Shown here in pieces: positions 25,361-34,414 of a DNA stretch of 64,000 nucleotides. This DNA is from Chitinophagaceae bacterium (GTDB lineage Bacteria > Bacteroidota > Bacteroidia > Chitinophagales > Chitinophagaceae), in contig JADKKJ010000001.1 in NCBI GenBank assembly GCA_016720565.1, forward strand, positions 248,001 to 312,000, in the 5' to 3' direction. The stretch's first letter is position 1. Each line of letters starts with the position of its first letter. The position numbers and the translations under genes were made by a program. The notes under the pieces were generated by a model, which saw nothing but the letters and a program-made list of their open reading frames with translations, ran no database searches and was not told where the DNA came from.

Positions 25361-25368
25361 CAAACTTA
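25361..25368 (-). promoter_or_regulatory. -7 box for BNR paralogue 1
   Basis: Reads TAAGTTTG on the minus strand, an exact TAnnTTTG match, about 62 bases upstream of the ATG at 25298. It lies only eight bases from the start of the divergent gene at 25376. Confidence 0.5.
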
Positions 25369-25375
25369 CTAAACT

Positions 25376-26074
25376 ATGCGGTTATTTTTTCTGCTGTTAA
25401 TCTTTATTTCCATAAGTGGTAAGGCACAATGGAAATCCTATATCCTGAGCCCAAAAGGAGATACCCTTAACCGGGTGGATAAGAAGGGCCTGAAGCAGGG
25501 GCCCTGGTCTCTGCATGTAGATGACCTGAGAGGGGAGAGGGGGTATGAAGAAGAAGGGTATTTTGAAAATGACCAGAAAGAAGGCACCTGGAAAAAATAT
25601 TCGCTTGAAGGAGTTAAGATCGCAGAAGAAAACTATCGCTGGGGAAAATTGAATGGCCGCCAGTTTTATTTCACCTATGGCGGAGGGTTAATGAGAGAAG
25701 AAAGCTGGAGGGCTATTGATCCCTCCGTGGCCTTTGATACGGTAGCCATCTATGATGTGAAAGATCCATCTAAAGTGATCGGCTATGCTACCATTAAGAA
25801 TGATGGGGTGGCCGTTAAGCATGGCAAATGGACCTATTATGACCCTATTCAGGGAAGAATAGAGGCTACGGAAAATTATATCATGAACAAGCTTCAAACG
25901 GATGATGGCCTTGTATCCAGCGATGATATACGTCCTATCAGCATCAGTGATGGAAGGTCCAGAACGGATACCACAAAGAAGACCACCACAAAACCTAAAG
26001 AGGTCCTTGATTTTGAGAAAAAGAATTCAGGGAAGAAGAAGATCAAGGCAAGAGATGGAGAAACGGGGTTTTAG
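25376..26074 (+). CDS. Exported MORN-like repeat protein
   Basis: A 232-residue protein with a signal peptide (residues 1-17, ending SGKAQ). Repeats of the form G-x-W-x-x-Y...G...E-x-x-Y (GTWKKYSLEGVKIAEENYRWGKLNG, then GKWTYYDPIQGRIEATENY) resemble the MORN/YwqK-like repeats that are frequent in Bacteroidota. The C-terminus is charged and probably disordered. No enzymatic motif is visible. It converges on the esterase gene with a gap of only 13 bases. Confidence 0.7.
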   Translation: MRLFFLLLIFISISGKAQWKSYILSPKGDTLNRVDKKGLKQGPWSLHVDDLRGERGYEEEGYFENDQKEGTWKKYSLEGVKIAEENYRWGKLNGRQFYFTYGGGLMREESWRAIDPSVAFDTVAIYDVKDPSKVIGYATIKNDGVAVKHGKWTYYDPIQGRIEATENYIMNKLQTDDGLVSSDDIRPISISDGRSRTDTTKKTTTKPKEVLDFEKKNSGKKKIKARDGETGF

Positions 26075-26087
26075 AATTCAATAAATA

Positions 26088-26906
26088 TTAATTACTAATT
26101 ATTAGATGGCGTTGAAAGAATAATAACTGGTACTCTATATTACCCCTCCAATAGGCCCAGTCATGCTGGCCGGGTCTTTCCACATAATCATGCGGATATT
26201 TCAATCTAAGTAATGCCAGATGTAATTCCCTGTTCTCTGGAAGGAAAAAATCATTTACCCCGCAATCGATCATGATAGCCAGGGTATCGGAAGGCTTTTT
26301 TTCCACCACTGTTGTTACGGAGTAATCGATCCAGTTCCTCGGGTACCTGGCAGAATCTCCCAGTACTTTTTGTATTTCAAATTTCGCTTTTGAGTTTTTG
26401 AGATCAACGCCCCCGCTGATACTGCTGCAGGCGCTGAATTGATCCGCATGCCGGAAAGCGATGAACAGGGCCCCATGACCGCCCATACTAAGTCCGGTAA
26501 TGGCTCTTGATTTCCGGTTGCGAATGGTGCGATAGTGGTCATCAATATAATCGGGCACTTCAGTGGAAATATAGGTCTCAAATTTACTGTTGCTGTCTAC
26601 CGGGCTATCAAAATACCAGCTGGCATTTCCACCTTCAGGGCATACAAGTATCATGTTGTATTTATCGGCATATTCGTTCAATTGGGGAACGCGTATGATC
26701 CAGTTGGAATACCAGCCTCCATATCCATGAAGTATATAGACGGAAGGGAAACTTAAATCCGTTTTATTATAGCTTTCGGGTTTTATCACTACACATTTGA
26801 AAGCCCTGTGCATGGCGTTTGAATAGATATCCACTGTATCAACAGAGGATGCTTTTGCATGGAAAGTAACCAGCAGTATCAGAATGGCCAGAATTGTTTT
26901 TTTCAT
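26088..26906 (-). CDS. Exported esterase D-family alpha/beta hydrolase
   Basis: A 272-residue hydrolase of the putative esterase family with a signal peptide. The nucleophile elbow is GLSMGGHGA and the oxyanion region is SVYILHGYGGWYSNW; an Asp in DCGVNDFFL and His in GQHDWAYW complete a plausible triad. Relatives include S-formylglutathione hydrolases, acetyl xylan and feruloyl esterases, so the substrate is open. The start at 26912 (two residues longer) is equally compatible with the promoter. Confidence 0.88.
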   Translation of the reverse strand: MKKTILAILILLVTFHAKASSVDTVDIYSNAMHRAFKCVVIKPESYNKTDLSFPSVYILHGYGGWYSNWIIRVPQLNEYADKYNMILVCPEGGNASWYFDSPVDSNSKFETYISTEVPDYIDDHYRTIRNRKSRAITGLSMGGHGALFIAFRHADQFSACSSISGGVDLKNSKAKFEIQKVLGDSARYPRNWIDYSVTTVVEKKPSDTLAIMIDCGVNDFFLPENRELHLALLRLKYPHDYVERPGQHDWAYWRGNIEYQLLFFQRHLIISN

Positions 26907-26923
26907 GTGCATCTAATGGAAGA

Positions 26924-26931
26924 CAAACTTA
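26924..26931 (-). promoter_or_regulatory. -7 box for the esterase gene
   Basis: Reads TAAGTTTG on the minus strand (TAnnTTTG), 11-17 bases before the two candidate start codons. Confidence 0.55.
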
Positions 26932-26966
26932 ACAAGTAAATGGTTGTTTCAAAAGAGCCGTCCAAT

Positions 26967-26992
26967 AAAAAGCCGCCCGAAGGCGGCTTTTT
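26967..26992 (-). terminator. Strong terminator after M1 peptidase A
   Basis: AAAAAGCCGCC (26967-26977) pairs perfectly with GGCGGCTTTTT (26982-26992). On the minus strand the loop is the stable tetraloop TTCG, and a T-run follows. It is symmetric enough to work in both directions. Confidence 0.88.
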
Positions 26993-27006
26993 TATTTTTC
27001 GTTGGA

Positions 27007-29400
27007 TCAGAATGCTTTTTTCTCCTTATCCTGTGCTCTCTGCATCGGGTTGCCTGTTTGTCCTCCGCCGCCACGTGGACCACGACCACCCTGGCCTGCT
27101 TTGAAAACAGAGAATTTGGAAGGCTCCGGAATAGTATTCCAGCTATTGTTGGCTTCATTGATATCAGCTGTTTCCCTCAATGGGTCAAGCTTTATGGAGG
27201 CAACTTCCTTATCCTTTATAAAGGTCTTCACTACCTTATTCTCATTTTGCCTCCACACCTGTACAGGAATACGATCGATCTCTTTGGTGCCATCTTTATA
27301 GGTCCATTCAATGATGATCGGCATTACCAAACCACCTTTATTACTGAAGGTGAGTTCATACATGTTCTTATTGGCATACTTCTGTTTTTCTTCATCTGAC
27401 AGCGGCTCTGGTTTGCTGCCGGGAATGGTGATCTCTAAACGGCTGGTATCGACAGGTACCAGGCCGCGGTCGTATTTCCAATAGAAATCGCGAAGGCTGG
27501 TATCTGCATCGGTCTGGAAATTGATCGCCTTATCCTCGCGGTTACGGATCTTGGAAACATCATCAAATAGTGGGATCGATGGTTTATCAGCGGCACGCTT
27601 AACTGTAGTTTCCTTGGTCTCGTTTCCAATGGTATTCACATCCGCCTTAGCGAATTTCACCGTATCGATGGAAATATCGCAGGCCTCTGTGCTGTAAAAC
27701 CATCCTCTCCAGAACCAATCCAGGTCCTCACCGGAAGCATCTTCCAGGGTGCGGAACAGGTCGGCTGGTTCAGGATGTTTAAAGGCCCATCTCCTGGCGT
27801 ATTCCCGAAATGCGTAGTCAAAAAGATCTCGGCCCAGGATGGTCTCGCGAAGTATGTTCAGACCAGTGGCTGGTTTTGAATAGGCATTGGCGCCGAAATT
27901 ATTGATGTTCTCCGAGTTGGTCATAATAGGCTCCAGCTGGTCCTTTGGAAGTTTCATGTAATCCACGATCGTTCCTGCTGGTCCGCGACGGCTTGGGAAT
28001 TTATTATCCCAGAGTTCTTCAGTGAGGTATTCCACAAATGTGTTCAGTCCTTCATCCATCCAGCTCCACTGGCGTTCATCACTGTTGATGATCATGGGGA
28101 AGAAATTATGTCCCACTTCATGGATCACCACACCCAGCATTCCGTTCTTTGTGCTTTCGCTGTAAGTACCGTCTTTTTCTGTTCTTCCAAAATTGAAACA
28201 GATCATCGGGTATTCCATGCCATTGCTGGCTTCCACACTCTGCGCTACTGGGTAAGGGTAGGGGATGGTGAATTTAGAATAGGTCTTGATGGTATGCGCT
28301 ACTGCCTTGGTGGAGTATTTGCGATAAAGCCCATAAGCTTCTTTGGAATAATAACTCATGCACATGATCTTCTTGCCTTCCACCGTTACCGGCATGGCAT
28401 CCATCACGAATTTGCGGGAAGAACCCCAGGCGAAGTCGCGCACATTATCTGCTTTATAGATCCAGGTCTTTTTCTTATCGCTTTTTTGTTTTTCAGCAGC
28501 TTTGGCTTCATCCAGTGTAACCACTTCTGTTACTTCTTCCTTACCTGCTTTAGCCTTCTGGTACCTGGCAAATTGTGAAGGGGAAAGTACCTGCTGGTAA
28601 TTCTGGCATTCGCCGGTAGCGCCGATCACATGGTCGGCGGGTACGGTCATTTGCACTTTGAAATTTCCAAAGGTCAGGGCAAATTCTCCGCGACCGGTGA
28701 ACTGGTGATTCTGCCATCCCTGGAAATCACTGTATACACAAAGACGGGGATACCATTGGGTCATGGTAAATTCCATATTACCATCCTCAGGGAAATATTC
28801 ATATCCGCCTCTTCCGCCTCTTACGTTTCGGTCAGAGATCTTATAATTCCAATCCAGTTTAAAAATAAAACGCTGGCCTGGTTTTAATGGCGCAGGAAGT
28901 TCAACCCGCATCATGGTCTTATTCACCGTATAATTCAGGGGCTTGCCTAAAGCATCGGTTAGTTTCAGAATATTGAAACCATACCCATTATCCTCCTTGT
29001 TCTCCTGGGAACGGTCGATGGTTTGAGGGGTCATGGTACGGCTCATCTGGTTACTGGTCTGGTAATTCGCATTCTTCAGGCTGTTATGCTGGTTCTCATC
29101 CAGCTGAAGCCAGAGATAAACCAATTCAGAAGGGGAATTATTAAAATAAGTTACGGTCTCGCTACCGTTCAGTTTTGTATTCTTTTCATCGAGCTCACAT
29201 TTAATATCATAATCGCAGCGCTGTTGCCAGTATTTAGGACCCGGCGCTCCGCTGGCCATACGATATTCATTAGGCGTTGGCAGTATGCCGCCCATTTGTT
29301 CAAACTTGTTTCCGTGATTGCTTCCCGGGTTATTCTGGGAATTCTGGGCTGAAGCGAACAGGGAACCCAAGATCGAAAGAAGAAAAAGGGATCGTTTCAT
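27007..29400 (-). CDS. M1-family zinc metallopeptidase A
   Basis: A 797-residue exported aminopeptidase-like protein with a signal peptide (about residues 1-18). The zinc site is HEVGH at 427-431 with the third ligand E450 in WMDEGLN, an exact HExxH-x18-E arrangement. The GxMEN-like exopeptidase motif is replaced by SNGMEYP, as in the cold-active and Bacteroidota M1 relatives. The C-terminal region is Gly/Arg-rich (GGRGPRGGGGQTG). The start at 29424 overlaps the -7 box, so 29400 is used. It is a tandem paralogue of the gene at 29537. Confidence 0.92.
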   Translation of the reverse strand: MKRSLFLLSILGSLFASAQNSQNNPGSNHGNKFEQMGGILPTPNEYRMASGAPGPKYWQQRCDYDIKCELDEKNTKLNGSETVTYFNNSPSELVYLWLQLDENQHNSLKNANYQTSNQMSRTMTPQTIDRSQENKEDNGYGFNILKLTDALGKPLNYTVNKTMMRVELPAPLKPGQRFIFKLDWNYKISDRNVRGGRGGYEYFPEDGNMEFTMTQWYPRLCVYSDFQGWQNHQFTGRGEFALTFGNFKVQMTVPADHVIGATGECQNYQQVLSPSQFARYQKAKAGKEEVTEVVTLDEAKAAEKQKSDKKKTWIYKADNVRDFAWGSSRKFVMDAMPVTVEGKKIMCMSYYSKEAYGLYRKYSTKAVAHTIKTYSKFTIPYPYPVAQSVEASNGMEYPMICFNFGRTEKDGTYSESTKNGMLGVVIHEVGHNFFPMIINSDERQWSWMDEGLNTFVEYLTEELWDNKFPSRRGPAGTIVDYMKLPKDQLEPIMTNSENINNFGANAYSKPATGLNILRETILGRDLFDYAFREYARRWAFKHPEPADLFRTLEDASGEDLDWFWRGWFYSTEACDISIDTVKFAKADVNTIGNETKETTVKRAADKPSIPLFDDVSKIRNREDKAINFQTDADTSLRDFYWKYDRGLVPVDTSRLEITIPGSKPEPLSDEEKQKYANKNMYELTFSNKGGLVMPIIIEWTYKDGTKEIDRIPVQVWRQNENKVVKTFIKDKEVASIKLDPLRETADINEANNSWNTIPEPSKFSVFKAGQGGRGPRGGGGQTGNPMQRAQDKEKKAF

Positions 29401-29421
29401 TGCTTGAAATTTTAGAGTTGC

Positions 29422-29429
29422 CAAATCTA
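29422..29429 (-). promoter_or_regulatory. -7 box for M1 peptidase A
   Basis: Reads TAGATTTG on the minus strand (TAnnTTTG), 21 bases before the ATG at 29400. It shows that the gene is transcribed separately from its paralogue upstream. Confidence 0.6.
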
Positions 29430-29485
29430 CTGTTTTTTATGAATAGACCCTTGGGCTGGTTTTGTGGTTAACAGGCTAAAAACAC

Positions 29486-29517
29486 AAATGGCCGCCGGGA
29501 ACTCCCGGCGGCCATTT
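29486..29517 (-). terminator. Strong terminator after M1 peptidase B
   Basis: AAATGGCCGCCGGGA and TCCCGGCGGCCATTT are perfect complements (at least 14 paired bases after allowing a four-base loop). On the minus strand it is followed by TTTGTGTTTTT, so it ends the upstream paralogue. Confidence 0.85.
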
Positions 29518-29536
29518 AAAAGTATAAGAGGTAAGA

Positions 29537-31915
29537 TCAGAATCCTTTCTTCTCACTGGCTTTTTGCATGGGGTTGATGCCCGGAGCCGGTGTCACATTC
29601 TGCTTTTGCTTAAAGAGTTTGAATTTGCTGGCTTCTTTTGGTTCACCATAACTGTTGTTAGATTCATCTATATCGGCTGTTTCCTTGTAAGGATCCAGTT
29701 TAATAGAAGCCACCTCTTTGTCTTTCAGGAAGGTCTTCACAACGCTTGCCTCATTTTTCCTCCAAACCTGGGCAGGGATCCTTTCGATCTCTTTGCTGCC
29801 ATCCTTGTAGGTCCACTCCAGGATGATCGGCATCACCAGGCCGCCTTTATTGCTGAAACTGATCTCATAAAGATGCTTGTTCGCATATTTATTACGGCCT
29901 TCCTCATCCAGTTGTTCCAGCTGCGCTTTTACTGTCACAGGATATTTTGTGCTGTCATATTTCTCTATCTGGCGGTCGTATTTCCAATAGAAATCACGGA
30001 GGCTGGTATCCTTATCTGTTGCGAAATTTATGGTTTTGTCTTCCTTATTCCTGATCTTGGAAATATCTTCAAATGGGTTCACTGCAGGTTTTGGCAAGGC
30101 GCGCATTACCACTGTATCCTTTGTTTGAGGAGGAATGGCCGTTACATCAGGTACTGAATGTTTCACTGAATCAATGGAAATATCGCAGGCATCTGTTCCA
30201 TAGAACCAGCCTCTCCAGAACCAATCAAGGTCCTCACCAGTGGCATCTTCCAGCGTGCGGAAAAGGTCTGCTGGCGTGGGTGATTTGAAAGCCCATCTTT
30301 TAGCATATTCACGGAATGCATTATCAAAAAGTTCACGGCCCACAATTGTTTCACGAAGTATATTTAAACCAGTGGCCACTTTGGAATAGGCATTTGCGCC
30401 AAAATTGTTGATGTTCTCCGAATTGGTCATGATAGGTTCCAGTTGATTCTTTGGAAGCTTCATATAATTGGTTATGGTCCAGGCGGGACCACCATTTGAT
30501 GGATATTTATTATCCCAGAGCTCCTGTGTCAGGTACTGCATATATGAATTCAATCCTTCATCCATCCAGGTCCATTGACGCTCATCGCTGTTGATGATCA
30601 TGGGAAAGAAAGTATGCCCGACTTCATGAATGATCACAAGGACCGCTGAATTTTTTGCACCTTCCGTATATGAACCATCTTTTTCCGCTCTGCCAGGATT
30701 GAAAGAGATCATAGGATATTCCATACCCTGGTTACCTTCTACACTAATGGCAACAGGGTAAGGATATGGGATAGAAAATTTAGAATAGGTCTTGATGGTA
30801 TGTGCTACAGCCTTGGTGGAGATCTTGCTGTAAATAGGGTAGGCTTCTTTTGCATAATAGCTCATGGCCATTGCTTTTCTCCCTTCCACCTCTGCTGCCA
30901 TGGCATCCCAAACAAACCGGCGGGATGAGGTCCATGCGAAGTCACGCACATTATCTGCTTTAAAGATCCAGGTTTTTTTCGCCTTGCTTTTTGTTTTGGA
31001 AGCAGCCAGTGCTTCATCCAATGTAACGATCTGCAATGGCTCTGTAGCGGTTTGCGCTTTCTGCCAGCGTGCAAGTTGTACAGGTGTTAACGTTTGCGGA
31101 TAGTTCTGGCATTGACCCGTACCTCCCACAATATGGTCGGCGGGAACAGTCATAGCCACCTTAAAATTTCCAAAACACAAAGTGAATTCACCAGTACCGG
31201 TGAACTGGTGGTTCTGCCATCCCTGGTCATCGCTATAACGGCAAAGGCGTGGATACCACTGTGTCATGGTATAATTGTTATTATCATCATCTGCAAAATG
31301 CTCATAACCTCCGCGTGCTCCACCAAATCGAATGAAATTCCCGCGATCAACTATTTTATAATTCCACTCACAATTGAAAACGAATTTCTGACCAGGTTTC
31401 AAAGGTTGTGGCAGTTCGATTTTCATCATGGTCTTATTGATGGTATGAGCCAGGGGCTTGCCCAGTGCATCTGTAAGTTTCACGATGTTCACACCATAGC
31501 CATTGTCAGATTTGCTTTCATCAAAACGATCCAGCACTTTGTCTGTGGTCATGGTGGGCAAACTACTCCCATTCTGATAGTTTGAATTGTTCACCGAACT
31601 ATGCTGGTTCTCATCCAGCTGCATCCAGAAATAGGTAAGTACATCCGGTGAATTGTTGAAATAGGTAATGGTCTCGGTGCCGGTGAGTTTATTGTTCGCC
31701 TCATCCAGGTCGCATTTGATATCATAATCCACCCGCTGCTGCCAATATTTAGCGCCCGGGGCACCACTGGCGGTTCTTTGTTCATTGGGCGTTGGAAGAA
31801 TGGTGCCCAACTGCTCAAATTTGTTGCCATGGTTGGAGTTACTGTTGTTCTGTATCTGCGCCTTTGCCAGAAGGGAGAGGCTTAATACGAGCACAACGAT
31901 CAGGGATCTTTTCAT
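29537..31915 (-). CDS. M1-family zinc metallopeptidase B
   Basis: A 792-residue paralogue of peptidase A, colinear along its whole length. The zinc site is HEVGH at 430-434 with E453; the neighbouring FFPMIINSDERQW is identical in the two proteins. The C-terminal tail is shorter and not Gly-rich. It follows the HupE/UreJ gene by 16 bases without a visible promoter of its own, so the two are probably co-transcribed. Confidence 0.92.
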   Translation of the reverse strand: MKRSLIVVLVLSLSLLAKAQIQNNSNSNHGNKFEQLGTILPTPNEQRTASGAPGAKYWQQRVDYDIKCDLDEANNKLTGTETITYFNNSPDVLTYFWMQLDENQHSSVNNSNYQNGSSLPTMTTDKVLDRFDESKSDNGYGVNIVKLTDALGKPLAHTINKTMMKIELPQPLKPGQKFVFNCEWNYKIVDRGNFIRFGGARGGYEHFADDDNNNYTMTQWYPRLCRYSDDQGWQNHQFTGTGEFTLCFGNFKVAMTVPADHIVGGTGQCQNYPQTLTPVQLARWQKAQTATEPLQIVTLDEALAASKTKSKAKKTWIFKADNVRDFAWTSSRRFVWDAMAAEVEGRKAMAMSYYAKEAYPIYSKISTKAVAHTIKTYSKFSIPYPYPVAISVEGNQGMEYPMISFNPGRAEKDGSYTEGAKNSAVLVIIHEVGHTFFPMIINSDERQWTWMDEGLNSYMQYLTQELWDNKYPSNGGPAWTITNYMKLPKNQLEPIMTNSENINNFGANAYSKVATGLNILRETIVGRELFDNAFREYAKRWAFKSPTPADLFRTLEDATGEDLDWFWRGWFYGTDACDISIDSVKHSVPDVTAIPPQTKDTVVMRALPKPAVNPFEDISKIRNKEDKTINFATDKDTSLRDFYWKYDRQIEKYDSTKYPVTVKAQLEQLDEEGRNKYANKHLYEISFSNKGGLVMPIILEWTYKDGSKEIERIPAQVWRKNEASVVKTFLKDKEVASIKLDPYKETADIDESNNSYGEPKEASKFKLFKQKQNVTPAPGINPMQKASEKKGF

Positions 31916-31931
31916 GTCTGTATTTTAATGA

Positions 31932-32504
31932 TTAAAAAGGTACACGGTCAAGGGCCATCTTCAGCGCCAGGCTGAATACAGAAGCGGAAATGAATAAAAC
32001 CCAATCGCGCCTGTTCACTTTAAGAAGGCTAAAGGCGATCTGGGCGATAATAAGTAAAAGCATAACCAGTGCTATCTGGCCAGCTTCCAATCCAACATTG
32101 AACCCGAATAAGCCAACTGCCAGGCTCTGGTCTTTTGCCAGAATGAATCGAAGGGTATTGGCGAAACCCATTCCATGGATCAGTCCAAAACCCAGGGCCA
32201 GGAAATAATTCAGCTTCACCGCACTCTTGCCACGGTCAAGTAAATTGGTTAAGGCAGTAAATACGATGGTGCAGGGAATCAGGAATTCTACCCAGGAAGA
32301 AGATACCCGAATGATATCAAGTACGCTGAGGGCCAGGGTCAGTGAATGGCCTATGGTAAAGGCAGTGACCAGGATAAGCACCTGTTTCCATTCTTTGAAA
32401 GCATAGATGGCCACTAAGGCCGCGATGAATAACTGGTGGTCAAGGGCGTCCTTGCTTATGATATGGTGCCAGCCCAGGTCGAAATAAAATTTAAAGTCTT
32501 GCAT
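31932..32504 (-). CDS. HupE/UreJ-type membrane protein
   Basis: A 190-residue protein with about six hydrophobic helices. Motifs are those of the second HupE/UreJ subfamily: HHIISKDALDHQLF near residue 13, FTIGHSLTLA near 49 and GFGLIHGMGFA near 105. Classical members move nickel or cobalt for hydrogenase and urease, but neither enzyme is encoded in the window and this subfamily is not well characterised. It is upstream of M1 peptidase B and divergent from the DUF6702 gene. Confidence 0.85.
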   Translation of the reverse strand: MQDFKFYFDLGWHHIISKDALDHQLFIAALVAIYAFKEWKQVLILVTAFTIGHSLTLALSVLDIIRVSSSWVEFLIPCTIVFTALTNLLDRGKSAVKLNYFLALGFGLIHGMGFANTLRFILAKDQSLAVGLFGFNVGLEAGQIALVMLLLIIAQIAFSLLKVNRRDWVLFISASVFSLALKMALDRVPF

Positions 32505-32593
32505 CTTATGGGTTAAATCTGCCGTCCGTCATTCAACGGTTCGGGGATGGAAAAATATCCAGACTTTTGCAATTGTCATCAAATATTCCTTCA

Positions 32594-33097
32594 ATGGCTG
32601 GAAGATTCTTTAAATGGTCAATCCTTTTGCTGGCGGGAGCTTTTTTTATCTCCTGGGCCCATCCTTTCCATATGTCTGTGGTCGAGATGAACCATAACGC
32701 ACAGGATAAAACCCTGGAAATAAGCTGTAAGATCTTTACAGACGATTTCGAGAAGGTACTGGCAAAAAATTACAATACCAAGGTTGACCTGATCAATCCG
32801 CCGAATAAAGCAGCCATGGATAGCCTGGTAAAAAAATATGTTTTCAGCCATTTTGCCCTGAATGTGAATGGAAAATCCGGATCCCTGGTATATATAGGTT
32901 TTGAGACCGACAAAGAAGCTTCCTATGCTTATGTGGAAGTGGATAACGTGAATGCGGTATCAAAAGTGGATATCTATAATAACCTGATGTATGATATGTT
33001 CGATGACCAGGTGAATATCATGCATGTGATCGTTGCGGGTAAAAGGCAAAGTACCAAACTGACCTTCCCGGATAAACAGGCTTCGGTGGCCTTCTGA
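32594..33097 (+). CDS. DUF6702-family exported protein
   Basis: A 167-residue protein with a signal peptide (residues 1-22, ending FISWAHP). Just after the predicted cleavage region comes the His-containing segment HPFHMSVVEMNHN, then a beta-rich domain. Similar proteins are often annotated DUF6702 and occur next to HupE/UreJ and M1 peptidase genes. The start at 32567 is a TTG in an AT-rich leader and is rejected in favour of the ATG at 32594. Function is unknown; metal binding is an inference from the His residues only. Confidence 0.75.
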   Translation: MAGRFFKWSILLLAGAFFISWAHPFHMSVVEMNHNAQDKTLEISCKIFTDDFEKVLAKNYNTKVDLINPPNKAAMDSLVKKYVFSHFALNVNGKSGSLVYIGFETDKEASYAYVEVDNVNAVSKVDIYNNLMYDMFDDQVNIMHVIVAGKRQSTKLTFPDKQASVAF

Positions 33098-33114
33098 TCT
33101 TATTTTGGTTAGAA

Positions 33115-34410
33115 TTAATCTTCGATATCTTCTTTGAGCTGATCGCTTAAGCTCACCAGCAGTTTATCTATCCGATGACCATCCATATCCACCACCTCTA
33201 TTTTAAAGCCTTTCCATTCTATTTTATCGCCGGTGGAAGGTATCCTTTCCAATTCGTGCAGCACAAAACCGGCCAGGGTATCAAAATCATGTTCCTCTTC
33301 ATTCATCCAATCAGCTTTTTCAAAGGTCACCAGGAAATTATAAAAAGGTATCTGGCCGTCAACCAGGTAGGTCCCATCATCCCTTTTCCTGATCTCATAT
33401 TCCGGCACATCGGTTTGAGGGATATCACCTACAATGGCTTCCAGGATATCATTCAGGGTTAAAAGACCAAGGATACTTCCATATTCATCCACTAAAAAAG
33501 CAGAGTGGATCTTCGACTGCTTGAATTTCTCCATTACCTGGTAAGGACTATTGTTTTCAGGAATGAAAAGGGCCGGCACCATGATATCCCGGAACAGGGT
33601 ATTATCCGGACTGATATAGAGATCTTTTATGGAAACGATTCCCTTGATATTGTCAATTGATCCATCGCAGATTGGATAAGCCGAATGGGGTTCCTGGAGG
33701 ATCTTCACTTTTATCTTTTCTTCATTGTCATCCAGGTTGAACCAGATGATATCGCTGCGGTGCGTCATTAAGGAGGTGATGCTTCTGTCGCCCAAATGAA
33801 ACACACGTTCAATGATCTCCTGCTCCGCTTCCTCAATGGTTCCCGCCTCCGTTCCTTCCACGATCAGGGTCTTGATCTCTTCTTCCGTAATAGCATCGTC
33901 TTTTGACTTCCTGATATTGAAGATCCGAAAGAACAATACGCTGATCTTATTCAGCAGCCAAACGATAGGATGGGTGATTGAAGCGAAGGTATTCATGGGT
34001 GCCGCTACGATCCTGGCAATGCGTTCAGCCCTGAGCAGGCCCAGTTGTTTTGGGATCAGTTCCCCGAAAATGATAGAAAGAAAGGTGACCAGCATCACGA
34101 TCAGCGTGGTAGAAAGGCCTTTTGCGTATTCTTTTAGGAAAGGGATCTTCTCCAGGTAAGGTGAAAGGTTCTCACTGAATTTTTCACCGGAATAGACCCC
34201 GGTAAAGATCGCGATCAGGGTAATGCCGATCTGGGCGGCTGAAAGGAATTTCTCCGGACTATTTGAAAGTTTTAATGCTCTCAGGGCCTTATGGTCACCC
34301 TTATCTGCCAGGTGCTCCAATCTTGATTTACGGGCAGATACTAAAGCGATCTCCGACATTACAAAAAGGCCATTCACAAAAATGAGGACGAGCAAAATAA
34401 GTATCTCCAT
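33115..34410 (-). CDS. CNNM/CorC-type membrane protein with CBS domains
   Basis: A 431-residue hemolysin-family protein: an N-terminal DUF21/CNNM membrane domain with three to four helices (about residues 1-190), two CBS domains (about 205-330; DIIWFNLDDNEEKIK, VPALFIPENNSPYQVMEKF) and the C-terminal CorC_HlyC domain (YLVDGQIPFYNFLVTF). Relatives handle magnesium or cobalt; the old haemolysin name is not informative. The start at 34410 lies five bases after the stop of the PAP2 gene, suggesting co-translation. A longer frame to 34488 lies inside that gene. Confidence 0.92.
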   Translation of the reverse strand: MEILILLVLIFVNGLFVMSEIALVSARKSRLEHLADKGDHKALRALKLSNSPEKFLSAAQIGITLIAIFTGVYSGEKFSENLSPYLEKIPFLKEYAKGLSTTLIVMLVTFLSIIFGELIPKQLGLLRAERIARIVAAPMNTFASITHPIVWLLNKISVLFFRIFNIRKSKDDAITEEEIKTLIVEGTEAGTIEEAEQEIIERVFHLGDRSITSLMTHRSDIIWFNLDDNEEKIKVKILQEPHSAYPICDGSIDNIKGIVSIKDLYISPDNTLFRDIMVPALFIPENNSPYQVMEKFKQSKIHSAFLVDEYGSILGLLTLNDILEAIVGDIPQTDVPEYEIRKRDDGTYLVDGQIPFYNFLVTFEKADWMNEEEHDFDTLAGFVLHELERIPSTGDKIEWKGFKIEVVDMDGHRIDKLLVSLSDQLKEDIED

Positions 34411-34414
34411 CGAA

